A DNA stretch of 35,379 nucleotides. Origin: Bacteriovoracaceae bacterium UBA4573. Lineage in GTDB: Bacteria > Bdellovibrionota > UBA1018 > UBA923. A program made the position numbers and the translations under genes. Where the stretch lies: positions 1 to 35,379 of the forward strand of contig DGKJ01000040.1 of NCBI GenBank assembly GCA_002387735.1, given 5' to 3'. Positions within the stretch are counted from its first letter, which is position 1. Each line of letters starts with the position of its first letter. Below are positions 23,153 through 31,276 of this stretch, piece after piece. Under the pieces are notes generated by a model that was not told the origin of the DNA, made no database searches, and saw only the letters and a program-made list of their open reading frames with translations.

Positions 23153-23998
23153 ATGATCAAAATTAGACCGTCCTCTGCCATTACTCTAAAATCGGACACC
23201 TCGATCGGAGAAGTGGTGCGCGTGATGCGAGAGCGCAAAGTCGGCTCACTCATCATCACCGCCTCTACTTATCCGCACCAACTGGTAGGTATTTTTACAG
23301 AAAGGGACCTCGTCCGCTGGGTGCACGAAATTACCTCTGGTGGTTTCTGGGACAAACCAATTTCTACCATCATGACTAAATCTCTCATTACGGTTCATAT
23401 TTCCGAAGTCGATCAGGCAGCAGAGGTCATGGTTAAAAACAACATCCGCCATCTTCCAGTCGTGTTCACCGACGACCGAGGAGTTCAGCACTTGGCGGGC
23501 GTACTTTCCATGCGTGACCTATTTAGACGCTTCGTTCGAGGGCACACTCCTACCCAAGAGCTCGCCCGTGGTATTGAGTCAAAATCCACTGCTAATAAAA
23601 AGACCACTCGCATCGCCGTTATTTCTAATGATCGTAGCGCGCAGGCGGCAATCGACGGAATCGTTCACCAGTCCAAACGCTACGCACTGCAGTCGATTGA
23701 TCTCGATGCGCTTCTTAGCGCGGTCGATGGCGGGCGAGAGTTTCCCGCGTTGGATATTCTTATCTTCGATATCGATTTCGCACAAACCGAACGGTGGGGT
23801 TTTCTTTTGAAAAGCATTTTGAAGATCGAAGATGGTCCGAAAGTTTTGCTTATCTTTGATCCGCTGCTTCATTCTAATGCTGAAATTAGCGCAATAAAAA
23901 CATTGACCGCCTTTGAAAACTTTCGGGCTATGCCAAAACCTCTAAACCTGTTGGACTTTTTTAAACGATTGCGAATTTGGAGTGGGGCTAATGGCTAG
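23153..23998 (+). CDS. CBS-domain pair fused to a degenerate receiver-like domain
   Basis: 281 residues from the ATG at 23153. Two CBS domains occupy about 1-130: SIGEVVRVMRERKVGSLIIT and GIFTERDLVRWV, then PISTIMTKSLITVHISEVDQAAEVMVKNNIRHLPVV and GVLSMRDLFRRFV. CBS pairs bind adenine nucleotides and often tune partner enzymes. The segment from about 155 to the end has the outline of a response-regulator receiver: RIAVISND, ILIFDIDF as the phosphoacceptor strand, VLLIFDP, and the terminal MPKPLNLLDFFKRL with the Lys-Pro pair. One acidic-pocket position is Asn-Asp and the Ser/Thr is missing, so phosphorylation is doubtful. The stop overlaps the Ppx/GppA start by 8 bases (ATGGCTAG), indicating tight coupling to polyphosphate or pppGpp turnover. 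Confidence 0.8.
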   Translation: MIKIRPSSAITLKSDTSIGEVVRVMRERKVGSLIITASTYPHQLVGIFTERDLVRWVHEITSGGFWDKPISTIMTKSLITVHISEVDQAAEVMVKNNIRHLPVVFTDDRGVQHLAGVLSMRDLFRRFVRGHTPTQELARGIESKSTANKKTTRIAVISNDRSAQAAIDGIVHQSKRYALQSIDLDALLSAVDGGREFPALDILIFDIDFAQTERWGFLLKSILKIEDGPKVLLIFDPLLHSNAEISAIKTLTAFENFRAMPKPLNLLDFFKRLRIWSGANG

Positions 23999-25493
23999 AA
24001 TCGCAGTCATCGACCTCGGCACTAATTCTGTTCGCTTCGACATTCATGAGTTAGCAAAATCAGGAAATTACAAAACCCTATTTCGAGAAAAACTTATGGT
24101 CCGCCTCGGCCAGGACGTTTTTACTAAGGGTCGACTAAATAACCAGGCTGTTCAGCGAACGGTTTTAGCTTTCAAGGCTTTTCACAAAGTAATTCAAAGT
24201 CTCCATGTGAAACGAGTAGTCGCATTTGGCACCAGCGCACTTCGCGAGGCATCAGACGCCCCTAGACTCATAAACGCAATCGCTCGCGAAACCGGCATTG
24301 TGCTCAAAGTAATTTCCGGTGCCGAAGAAGCCCGTTTAATTTCTCTTGGAGTTTTGCAAAACGAACGCCTGGGCACCGGTCAAAAAAAATTCGCACTTAT
24401 CGACATTGGGGGCGGGAGTACGGAAATTAGTCTTTGTAAAAAAAATAAGACCTATTTCAGCGTGAGCCTTCCTCTTGGTACTGCTCGATTGCAACAAATA
24501 TTTCTTCGTAGAATTCCGCCGTCGCCCGAATCAGTTCAGAGCTTACGCGAAGAAATTAGAAAATCTCTTAAAACCGCACTCGCAGCCAGTAAAGTTCTGC
24601 ATCCGCCAATTGCCACCCTAATCGGATCCAGCGGCACTGTGCGCGCGCTCGCGAAGGTGCTTCGAGAACGCGAAGGCGGCCGCACCTTTAAACTACGCGA
24701 CTTGCATAAACTAAACTCTCGCATGGCAACTATGTCCACTGGTGAATTGATTTCTATCCCTCGAATGGATTTGAAACGCGTCGACATGATTTTATCAGGT
24801 TCAATTTTACTGGAAGAATGTGCTGCCGTAATCGGCGCCACTAAGATTGTAGCTACAGAGTTCTCTTTGCGAGACGGGATCATGTACGAACAATCGCTGG
24901 GTTTATCGACCGCTACTGGCGCCAGTCTTCTTGCACATCTCGACGATATCGTTGCCTGGGCCGCGCGTTTCGGAGTAAATGAAAAAGAGTCTCGCAAACA
25001 CCTTCGGAACGCAGCATTGGTTTTTCGCAGTTCCAAGAAGATGCATCGATTGTCGCGACATTGGGAACCATATCTGTTAGCGGCAGCTGTTCTTCGTCGA
25101 ACAGGAGAACTTATTTCGTCGGTCGACTTTGGGGCTCACTCTGCATATATTGTAGAGCATGCTAAATTTCCCTTCCTCGAAGACTGGGAAACGCGACTAA
25201 TCGCCCACATTTGCCGAAGCTCTGACCCCACGGGAGCTAAAAAATTTGATCGCAAACAATTGCGACGCCTTGAACTCCCTATGGAATGCGCCCCAATCAC
25301 CGGCCTGCTCATACTTTGTGAAACGCTCCATTTAGGCGGTGCCCCCATTGGTAATTTTCGAGTCCGCGGTCGTGGAAAAAAATGGTACCTGCACCATCCT
25401 CGATTAACCGCCGGAGGCGTAGAGGCCGTTAAGCTTCAACAATATTCAAAATTATTTAAAGACGCCTTCGAAAAGAAAATCGAAATTGGCTAA
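23991..25493 (+). CDS. Ppx/GppA-family exopolyphosphatase/pppGpp phosphatase
   Basis: 500 residues from the ATG at 23991, which overlaps the CBS gene stop. The ASKHA-fold phosphatase half carries AVIDLGTNSVRFDIHE, VAFGTSALREASDAPRLINAI, GAEEARLISLGVLQ, ALIDIGGGSTEIS and LIGSSGTVRALAKVL. The C-terminal HD-like half includes AAAVLRRTGELISSVDFGAHSAYIVEHA, DWETRLIAHICRSSDP. Members hydrolyse inorganic polyphosphate from the ends or the gamma phosphate of pppGpp. The distinction cannot be made from sequence alone. It converges with the sixA-like gene, sharing overlapping stops, and lies next to ppk1, so polyphosphate is the likely substrate. Confidence 0.92.
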   Translation: MARIAVIDLGTNSVRFDIHELAKSGNYKTLFREKLMVRLGQDVFTKGRLNNQAVQRTVLAFKAFHKVIQSLHVKRVVAFGTSALREASDAPRLINAIARETGIVLKVISGAEEARLISLGVLQNERLGTGQKKFALIDIGGGSTEISLCKKNKTYFSVSLPLGTARLQQIFLRRIPPSPESVQSLREEIRKSLKTALAASKVLHPPIATLIGSSGTVRALAKVLREREGGRTFKLRDLHKLNSRMATMSTGELISIPRMDLKRVDMILSGSILLEECAAVIGATKIVATEFSLRDGIMYEQSLGLSTATGASLLAHLDDIVAWAARFGVNEKESRKHLRNAALVFRSSKKMHRLSRHWEPYLLAAAVLRRTGELISSVDFGAHSAYIVEHAKFPFLEDWETRLIAHICRSSDPTGAKKFDRKQLRRLELPMECAPITGLLILCETLHLGGAPIGNFRVRGRGKKWYLHHPRLTAGGVEAVKLQQYSKLFKDAFEKKIEIG

Positions 25494-25969
25494 ACGCGCT
25501 GGACGAGCCAGGTTAACATGGGCCTAGAACCCACTAAATTGAGTTGTACATAGGCGGCTTTTTTTAGCGGGATGTCGATTCCGACGGTGAAATGAACGAA
25601 AGTCGGAATCCAATCGCCGTGAGAACAAGCAACAACAAGATCACTTGCTTCGTCTTTCCACCAGTCAAAGAACTTTTCCACTCGGTCGTCGATATAGGGC
25701 CCTTCACCTAACAACTCTTCCACTTTCGGCGCCTTAACGTTTTTGGTGTCTTTGAGTACCGCCTTGTAAATAGCTTGAATCGTTTCAACGCATCTTTTTT
25801 TGGGGGACGTCAAAAAAACAGGATTGCTTCCTTCGAGCCGGGTCGCAAAGTGCGCGCCAATTTTTCGGGCTTGATCCTGCCCTTTTTCGCTAAGACCGTT
25901 ATCGAACCCCGCACCTTGATCTTTATCCCGGTGCGCGTGGCGTACTAGAATCAAAGTTTTTTCGTTCAA
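25490..25969 (-). CDS. SixA-like histidine phosphatase
   Basis: 159 residues from a TTG at 25969, chosen for the AAAGGAAC site six bases upstream; it begins NEKTLILVRHAH. RHAH (R10, H11) is the catalytic RHG-type motif of the histidine phosphatase branch, followed by GLSEKGQDQARKIGAHFATRLE and a second His in ACSHGDW. The size and layout match SixA, which dephosphorylates phospho-histidine in HPt domains. Because it overlaps the ppk1 3' end by 47 bases and is therefore co-transcribed, it may act on phosphohistidine or on small phosphate esters in the polyphosphate pathway. This last point is inference. Confidence 0.8.
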   Translation of the reverse strand: MNEKTLILVRHAHRDKDQGAGFDNGLSEKGQDQARKIGAHFATRLEGSNPVFLTSPKKRCVETIQAIYKAVLKDTKNVKAPKVEELLGEGPYIDDRVEKFFDWWKDEASDLVVACSHGDWIPTFVHFTVGIDIPLKKAAYVQLNLVGSRPMLTWLVQRV

Positions 25970-28097
25970 AATTAGTTCCTTTGTACTCGTTATTTGCTTG
26001 CTGCTCGAACACTCCCTGCGCACGAATTTCACGATCCGATTTCTTTACTACTCGTGAACGCCAAATACCGTCTGAGCTTAAATAACGACTCTTCACATTA
26101 TCGGCCAAATAAGCTGGTATGGCAACGTCGGCAAGATACGAAAAAATCTTCTCGCTCAACACAGGAAACGCCAACTCTAGGCGAGAGTGAAAATTGCGCG
26201 GCATCCAATCGGCGCTGGAGAGATATAACTTCTTAGCCCCTTCGAAATAATAGATTCGACTGTGTTCGAGAAAGCGATCGACGATACTGAAGACTCGAAT
26301 ATTTTCACTGAGCCCTTTAAGGCCTGGCACCAACGAGCAAGCGCCCCGCACCATTAGGTCAATCTGAACGCCGGCGGCCGAAGCCCGGTACAAATGTTCA
26401 ATAATAGTTTCATCTATCAGCGCATTCACTTTGGCAAAAATACGCCCTTTGCCCCCGGTATTTTGCACTTCAACCTCGGACTCAATCATTTGCAATAATT
26501 TTTTATGAAGCTTCAAGGGCGCGGGTACCAGAACTTTAAAATCATTCGGAACTTTTCCTAGAGCCACCGAATCAAAAAAATGTTTTGCATCCTGCCCTAT
26601 ATCTGAATTTGCTGTGATAATTGAGAGATCAGTATACTGTTTGGCGTTCCCTGCATGATAGTTTCCAGTAGATAAATGAGTATAGAAAATTTCTTTTCCA
26701 TCTTCCTTACGAGTTACGAGCGCAATCTTAGAGTGAATTTTCAATTTTCCAAAACCAAACACCACGTCGGCCCCGGCCTGTCGTAACTCATCTGCAAGTT
26801 TTAAATTATTCCACTCATCAAACCGTGCCCGCAATTCAATGACCACGCGTATGCGTTTATTGCGAGCAGCCATTTTCAACGCTTCGATTACCGGTGAAAT
26901 GGCGTCCATGCGGTACACGGTTTGTGCTATTTCCACTACGCTCGGATCTGTGCAGGCTGTCTGTATGAACCGTATGTACCCTTCGAATGAGTCGTAAGGA
27001 TGATGAAACAGGTAGTCTGATCGTTTAACTCGTTCGAACACCTCAGCACTATTAAACGCTTCTGGTACAAATGAATCCACCGGAGGGTGCGCCAACTTTG
27101 GATTAGAACTTACTTGGGTGGCGAGTGCACTAGTCGCGGACCAAAGACCACCTAATGCAAACGACAACGGCTCCTGAAACAGCTGCTCGGTTTTCAAACG
27201 AAGGGCCTTCTGAATTGCGAAAAGTAAAAGTGGCGGTACATCGCCTCGGTATTGCAAACGAATCGGACGTCCTCGATCCCTACCGCTAAGACTCTTGCGC
27301 ACAGTGTCTGGGATCGATCCAAAGTTCACTTCGTCATGTAACTCGACACTTACGTCACCGTCGCGCGTGAGCCGAAACACCCCTACAGCACCTTCGACGT
27401 TCAATACGCGACGCAGAAACGCTTCAAGCAATTGGTCGAGAAAAAATACATAATCTACCCCTGTTTTAGGGTCACGTTCTACGAAAACTGACTTTACTTT
27501 CTTCGGTACCGCGACGAAGAGCTTATTTCCTTTTATGGGAAACACGGTCGCAAAAATTTGCAGATTATCGATATCGGCTAGTAAAGGCCACTGAAGTGGG
27601 CGAGGGTTCTGAAGATCGGGTAAGATTCGCTCAAAAAAAATTTTTTCCCCTAATTCATTCAGTTCCCTAGTCGCAAACACATCGGTCACAATCCGAATCT
27701 CTTGTTTGGCAAAATCCCGAGCTAAGTCATTGAGCACTACGCGTTGTTGTTCGTGAAACTTTCGAACCCCTCGCAGAATGTAACTACCAATCCGCTGTAG
27801 GCGCGCCGCTTTATTGGTATCCACCGGTTTCGAAAGCTCTCCACTCCTGGCGGACTCAGCTACTTTCGCCTGACCGGCAATGCTACGGTGCACGTATGCC
27901 ATGCGAATCATAAAAAACTCGTCAAGGTTTGAAGCAGAAATCGAAAGAAATTTAAGACGCTCAAAAAGCGGATTTTTTTTATCGGCCGCTTCCGCAAGTA
28001 CCCGCTGATTGAACTGCAACCAACTCACATCGCGGTAAATGTAAGGTTTAGTCGGATCAACGAGCAGAGGTCCAAGTCTGGCACTTGGTTTAAACAT
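25923..28097 (-). CDS. ppk1: Polyphosphate kinase 1
   Basis: 724 residues, the normal size of PPK1. The N-terminal domain begins YRDVSWLQFNQRVL, then PLFERLKFLSISASNLDEFFMIRM. The catalytic domains hold YRMDAISPVIEALKMAA, ELRARFDEWNN and FGKLKIHSKIALVTR with the autophosphorylated H455, then GNYHAGNAKQYTDLSI. The second active-site His lies in RFLEHSRIYYFEGA. It reversibly makes inorganic polyphosphate from ATP. A C-terminal extension of roughly 30 residues (ending STPRAPG) overlaps the sixA-like gene. No convincing promoter is seen in the 86-base gap upstream. With Ppx/GppA opposite, the locus contains both synthesis and degradation functions. Confidence 0.96.
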   Translation of the reverse strand: MFKPSARLGPLLVDPTKPYIYRDVSWLQFNQRVLAEAADKKNPLFERLKFLSISASNLDEFFMIRMAYVHRSIAGQAKVAESARSGELSKPVDTNKAARLQRIGSYILRGVRKFHEQQRVVLNDLARDFAKQEIRIVTDVFATRELNELGEKIFFERILPDLQNPRPLQWPLLADIDNLQIFATVFPIKGNKLFVAVPKKVKSVFVERDPKTGVDYVFFLDQLLEAFLRRVLNVEGAVGVFRLTRDGDVSVELHDEVNFGSIPDTVRKSLSGRDRGRPIRLQYRGDVPPLLLFAIQKALRLKTEQLFQEPLSFALGGLWSATSALATQVSSNPKLAHPPVDSFVPEAFNSAEVFERVKRSDYLFHHPYDSFEGYIRFIQTACTDPSVVEIAQTVYRMDAISPVIEALKMAARNKRIRVVIELRARFDEWNNLKLADELRQAGADVVFGFGKLKIHSKIALVTRKEDGKEIFYTHLSTGNYHAGNAKQYTDLSIITANSDIGQDAKHFFDSVALGKVPNDFKVLVPAPLKLHKKLLQMIESEVEVQNTGGKGRIFAKVNALIDETIIEHLYRASAAGVQIDLMVRGACSLVPGLKGLSENIRVFSIVDRFLEHSRIYYFEGAKKLYLSSADWMPRNFHSRLELAFPVLSEKIFSYLADVAIPAYLADNVKSRYLSSDGIWRSRVVKKSDREIRAQGVFEQQANNEYKGTNFERKNFDSSTPRAPG

Positions 28098-28183
28098 TCT
28101 AGTGACACCTAGTAACTATATCTAATTGAATTCGCAAGCTGGGCTTTGCGCTCGTGACCACTGTCGGTATTTGCAAAGGTAAA

Positions 28184-29788
28184 TTAATGTTTTCCTTGAA
28201 TTTCTAAGATTTCAAAAAGGGTCTCGGACCCCGAGGATTCTTTGGCCTTTAACGTGAATTTTTCGTGACTCTTCGGCGGCTGTTCTCCGAGTCCCGAACT
28301 ACCGTAAAAGAAGATACACTCACCATCACGAACGCGTTTTCGCAAAGAGTCCAGCGAAACAGGTAAACCAAAGTTTCCGAAACCGCTGTATCCATTTTCC
28401 CGGAACTGAATGAACTTTGGATACAGACGACGAAGATCTTGGTTAAACAGTTCGTGAGCCCAAGAGTTGCCATAGGCCAAAGCATAGCTAATTAATGATG
28501 AGGTGTAAGTTCCGATCAAAGTACAATGATTGTACTTTCGCGGAATCTTTTCATGTTCGATCCGGTCTTTCCGCAATTGAGTGAGCAGGCGAAAATCGTA
28601 CTGCAGAGTGGAAACCAACGGTCCGAAAAACATTAATCCCGTCACAACAACAAAGGCAATTTTTGGAATCAGAAGATCTTTTTTTCTCGTTTCAGGTGCG
28701 ACCGAGAACAATCGCCAGATCACAACACAAAGTACTGGCAGGCCAGATGCCAAGACCGGAATTAAATAATAAGAATTTGGACGTTTCGAAAGCATAACTG
28801 CGGTGCATGCTAAAATTGCTAAATAGACTGCTAAGAATCTAATTGCACCGTCGTTGGTTAGTTTTTTTTTGGTAAAAGTAGCGAAGCCGATTGCAAAACA
28901 AATGTAAGTCCCTACGACGATTAGAATTTTTTCAGATTTTAAGAAAAGCAACATCTCGGACCAGGCACTAACTTCAATCGTTTCTGCAGCTCGCCCGCGC
29001 GATAACTGCAACACCCAATCAAACATATAAGGAAAGCGACTCCAAATAGGACTTGTGGTAACTAAAAAGCCTAAGATAATTCCAATTGTGCAAATTAAGA
29101 TCGTTTTCTTTCGAACGAACAAAAAAACACTCAACGCCAAGGGTGCAAAGGTTAATTTATTCGCGATGCCGAAACCAATTGCAATCCCCTGAAAGAGTGC
29201 ATGTTTTGTTGGAGAGTACCCGAGTTTTTTTTCATTTCGCATCACATGCGGTAAAAACGCCCACGCTAACAGCGCCGATGGGAAAATCATAAAACCCTCG
29301 GGCCATACTCGGCCTATAGCGCTGGCTGTCGAACCATAAGCTAATATGCTGATCTGAGCGGCCCAACCAACCAGATTCGGAATTCCCGATTTTTTCAAAA
29401 ATAAGCCCAACAACAGCAGCCCCAGACTGTTCAACAAGGTCAAGGTCCAGGCCGTGTAATTTAAAATCCGTTCGGGATTGAGCAGTACTGCGTCGCCAAA
29501 GCTCGCGCACGTACCCCCATTGGTCGCCCAGGTTTTCATGCAAACACTAACGTGCCACGCCCTTTGCACGACCGCGCCGACAATTTGAACCGGAACCCCA
29601 GGGTGGTCATTGTGCCGAGGTGTGCGACCACGAGCCAAGGCATGGGAGTTCATGAAATAGGTATAGTCTGGGTCTAAAACGTATTTAAAATAGTGCCCAC
29701 CGCGCTCTTCGATGATCGCTCCCGAAAATACCAGGAACAATATAGGCACGAGAATGCACGAAAGATTGGAGCGAATGCGCCAAAACAT
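28184..29788 (-). CDS. Polytopic membrane protein, GT-C glycosyltransferase-like
   Basis: 534 residues with about ten to eleven hydrophobic helices through residue 390, and a soluble C-terminal domain of about 140 residues. Near the N-terminus, after the first helix, a loop holds YVLDPDYTYFMNSHALARG, then HNDHPGVPVQIVG. An acidic first loop of this kind is the catalytic hallmark of GT-C enzymes, which use dolichyl- or undecaprenyl-phosphate sugars. No closer family is recognised. The soluble tail (NYSG-type GYSGFGNFG, ECIFFYGSSG) is unassigned. The gene is low in GC with runs of T, unlike neighbours. It starts at ATG after AAGTAGG. Possibly involved in modifying a surface polymer. Confidence 0.6.
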   Translation of the reverse strand: MFWRIRSNLSCILVPILFLVFSGAIIEERGGHYFKYVLDPDYTYFMNSHALARGRTPRHNDHPGVPVQIVGAVVQRAWHVSVCMKTWATNGGTCASFGDAVLLNPERILNYTAWTLTLLNSLGLLLLGLFLKKSGIPNLVGWAAQISILAYGSTASAIGRVWPEGFMIFPSALLAWAFLPHVMRNEKKLGYSPTKHALFQGIAIGFGIANKLTFAPLALSVFLFVRKKTILICTIGIILGFLVTTSPIWSRFPYMFDWVLQLSRGRAAETIEVSAWSEMLLFLKSEKILIVVGTYICFAIGFATFTKKKLTNDGAIRFLAVYLAILACTAVMLSKRPNSYYLIPVLASGLPVLCVVIWRLFSVAPETRKKDLLIPKIAFVVVTGLMFFGPLVSTLQYDFRLLTQLRKDRIEHEKIPRKYNHCTLIGTYTSSLISYALAYGNSWAHELFNQDLRRLYPKFIQFRENGYSGFGNFGLPVSLDSLRKRVRDGECIFFYGSSGLGEQPPKSHEKFTLKAKESSGSETLFEILEIQGKH

Positions 29789-29809
29789 CCTACTTAATTT
29801 TTTTAAGGG

Positions 29810-30001
29810 CTACTGCTTGCGAGGGCAGGTACTGATTCCTAGCAGTTGGTAAGGCGGGCACCAGCCCGAAAGTCCTGTAAGAACAGGGACTATCCCGACC
29901 AAAAACCAAGGGTTCGCGGGACCAACGAAAGCTAAACTAGTGAGTCCTAAACCAACTACTACTCGTACTACCCGCTCAATTGGATGAATGTTTTTGGTCA
30001 T
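29810..30001 (-). CDS. DUF2892-family small inner-membrane protein
   Basis: 63 residues: MTKNIHPIERVVRVVVG, a hydrophobic hairpin of two helices (GLTSLAFVGPANPWFLVGIV, then PVLTGLSGWCPPYQLLGIS) and a short Cys-Pro end (STCPRKQ). This is the pattern of DUF2892, the membrane portion of YgaP-like rhodanese proteins. The pair of cysteines at about 48 and 59 is typical. It is likely in an operon with the OsmC gene 40 bases upstream, consistent with sulfur or peroxide stress. Confidence 0.85.
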   Translation of the reverse strand: MTKNIHPIERVVRVVVGLGLTSLAFVGPANPWFLVGIVPVLTGLSGWCPPYQLLGISTCPRKQ

Positions 30002-30041
30002 AAGATTCTATTCCCTTCTGTTTTTTGCGATCAAACGCCAA

Positions 30042-30485
30042 TTAAAAATTAAATTTCGCCTCGCCTTGGCCCACTACTTGGCCGTTAATTTCGATCGAAT
30101 AGGAAACTGGCACCGCCTTCGACACCATTGCCGTAACACCACAGAATTTAGTTTGCGATAACTTCACTGCCTCGTTAACCGTCTCGGTGTTTAAGGTTCC
30201 CGCCAATCGAAAAATTAAATGAATCTTTTTAAACACCACTGGATAAGAACCTTCGGTCAACTCCGCATCGGCTTCCACTTCAAACCGCTCCATGCTCTGT
30301 TTATGTTTTCGCATTAATGCCGCGACGTCCATTGCGGTGCAGCCACATATGCTCGCGAGCAACAACTGCTTAGGACTAGGTCCAGAATCGTTCCCTATCG
30401 GGCTTTTCGCATCCATACGCACGGAATGTGCACCAGTTTTGGCATCAAACTGCATCTTTTCGTTCCAAACACAGCTAAGCTTCAT
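30042..30485 (-). CDS. OsmC/Ohr-family protein
   Basis: 147 residues with ribosome binding site AGGAAATACT before the ATG. The two peroxidatic/resolving cysteines of the OsmC family are visible as C49 in ASICGCTAMDV and C115 in QTKFCGVTAMVS. GPSPKQLLLASI matches the dimer motif. These proteins reduce organic hydroperoxides. The closely spaced DUF2892 gene downstream suggests a redox or sulfur unit. The ORF is normal length. Confidence 0.92.
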   Translation of the reverse strand: MKLSCVWNEKMQFDAKTGAHSVRMDAKSPIGNDSGPSPKQLLLASICGCTAMDVAALMRKHKQSMERFEVEADAELTEGSYPVVFKKIHLIFRLAGTLNTETVNEAVKLSQTKFCGVTAMVSKAVPVSYSIEINGQVVGQGEAKFNF

Positions 30486-30689
30486 AGTATTTCCTATTCT
30501 CTGGCTAGAGTAATCCCCTATTCCCAGTAGTTCAACACTTCCCTACACGGTCTTAGACCCCGGATTAAAAACAAATGCGCCCGATGTAAGTAGTTTCTTG
30601 AGCAACTTGACGCACAATATCCAAATGTATTACGAAGCCGTTCGCAAGAGCGGATCCCCGGTTAAAAGCATTTGTTAGCGAGGTAGCCG

Positions 30690-31256
30690 ATGCCCCACCT
30701 TTTATTAGCACTGATAGTCGTTCTCTCGACAGCTTCTTTCGCCACGGCATCGAGCCTTAACCAAGCGGTGAGTTGCAGCTACATCATTACAGGTTCGGAT
30801 GACGACCTTGCCAGCTGGCGAAGTGACATTTACCTTGAACGCATTCGCCCCGGCCAAACGACCTCCGACCGCCAGGAAATTCTTCGCATGGCCCGCGCAC
30901 TTGTTCGCGACATCAAAAAAGACGCGGTCTTGCACCCGCAGCTTGTTAATGGTTTCGTTTTTTCTAGCGAACTAATGGGCGTGCTTCGAATGGCAGACGA
31001 TCATTCTACCTACGTCAATTATAACAACAATTACGGCGCACACCTTTACGTCGAAATCGCTGAAATTATTGAGCAAGAAATTACCCCTAACGAATTAGAA
31101 CTAGCGGCAATAGAAGATCTTTCGTTGGGGCTCGACATATCCGGCTACTGGGCATTGGACGAAAAAAAAGGCGATCTAGACCAGGCAACTCTCAAACAAC
31201 TCCACTTACGTCTCGATACAGTTCGCAATAAGCTTCTCGCCAAAGGTCGCAAATAA
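30690..31256 (+). CDS. Secreted protein of unknown family
   Basis: 188 residues, ATG at 30690 with GAGG seven bases upstream. Signal peptide 1-20 (LLLALIVVLSTASFATA). The mature part is alpha-helical and acidic with a single Cys (SCSYIIT) and patterns such as LASWRSDIYLERIRPGQTTSDRQEILRM, VNYNNNYGAHLYVEIAEII and DISGYWALDEKK. I recognise no family. The 204 bases upstream hold no gene; TTGACG near 30608 with TATTAC 15 bases later is a weak promoter candidate. It is convergent with the copper oxidase gene (20-base gap). Confidence 0.7.
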   Translation: MPHLLLALIVVLSTASFATASSLNQAVSCSYIITGSDDDLASWRSDIYLERIRPGQTTSDRQEILRMARALVRDIKKDAVLHPQLVNGFVFSSELMGVLRMADDHSTYVNYNNNYGAHLYVEIAEIIEQEITPNELELAAIEDLSLGLDISGYWALDEKKGDLDQATLKQLHLRLDTVRNKLLAKGRK

Positions 31257-31276
31257 CCGAATACACTCAGACGCCC

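Noticed and set aside
30486..30689. Small gene in the gap before 30690
   Set aside because: No frame with a ribosome binding site and a plausible product was seen; only a weak promoter candidate.
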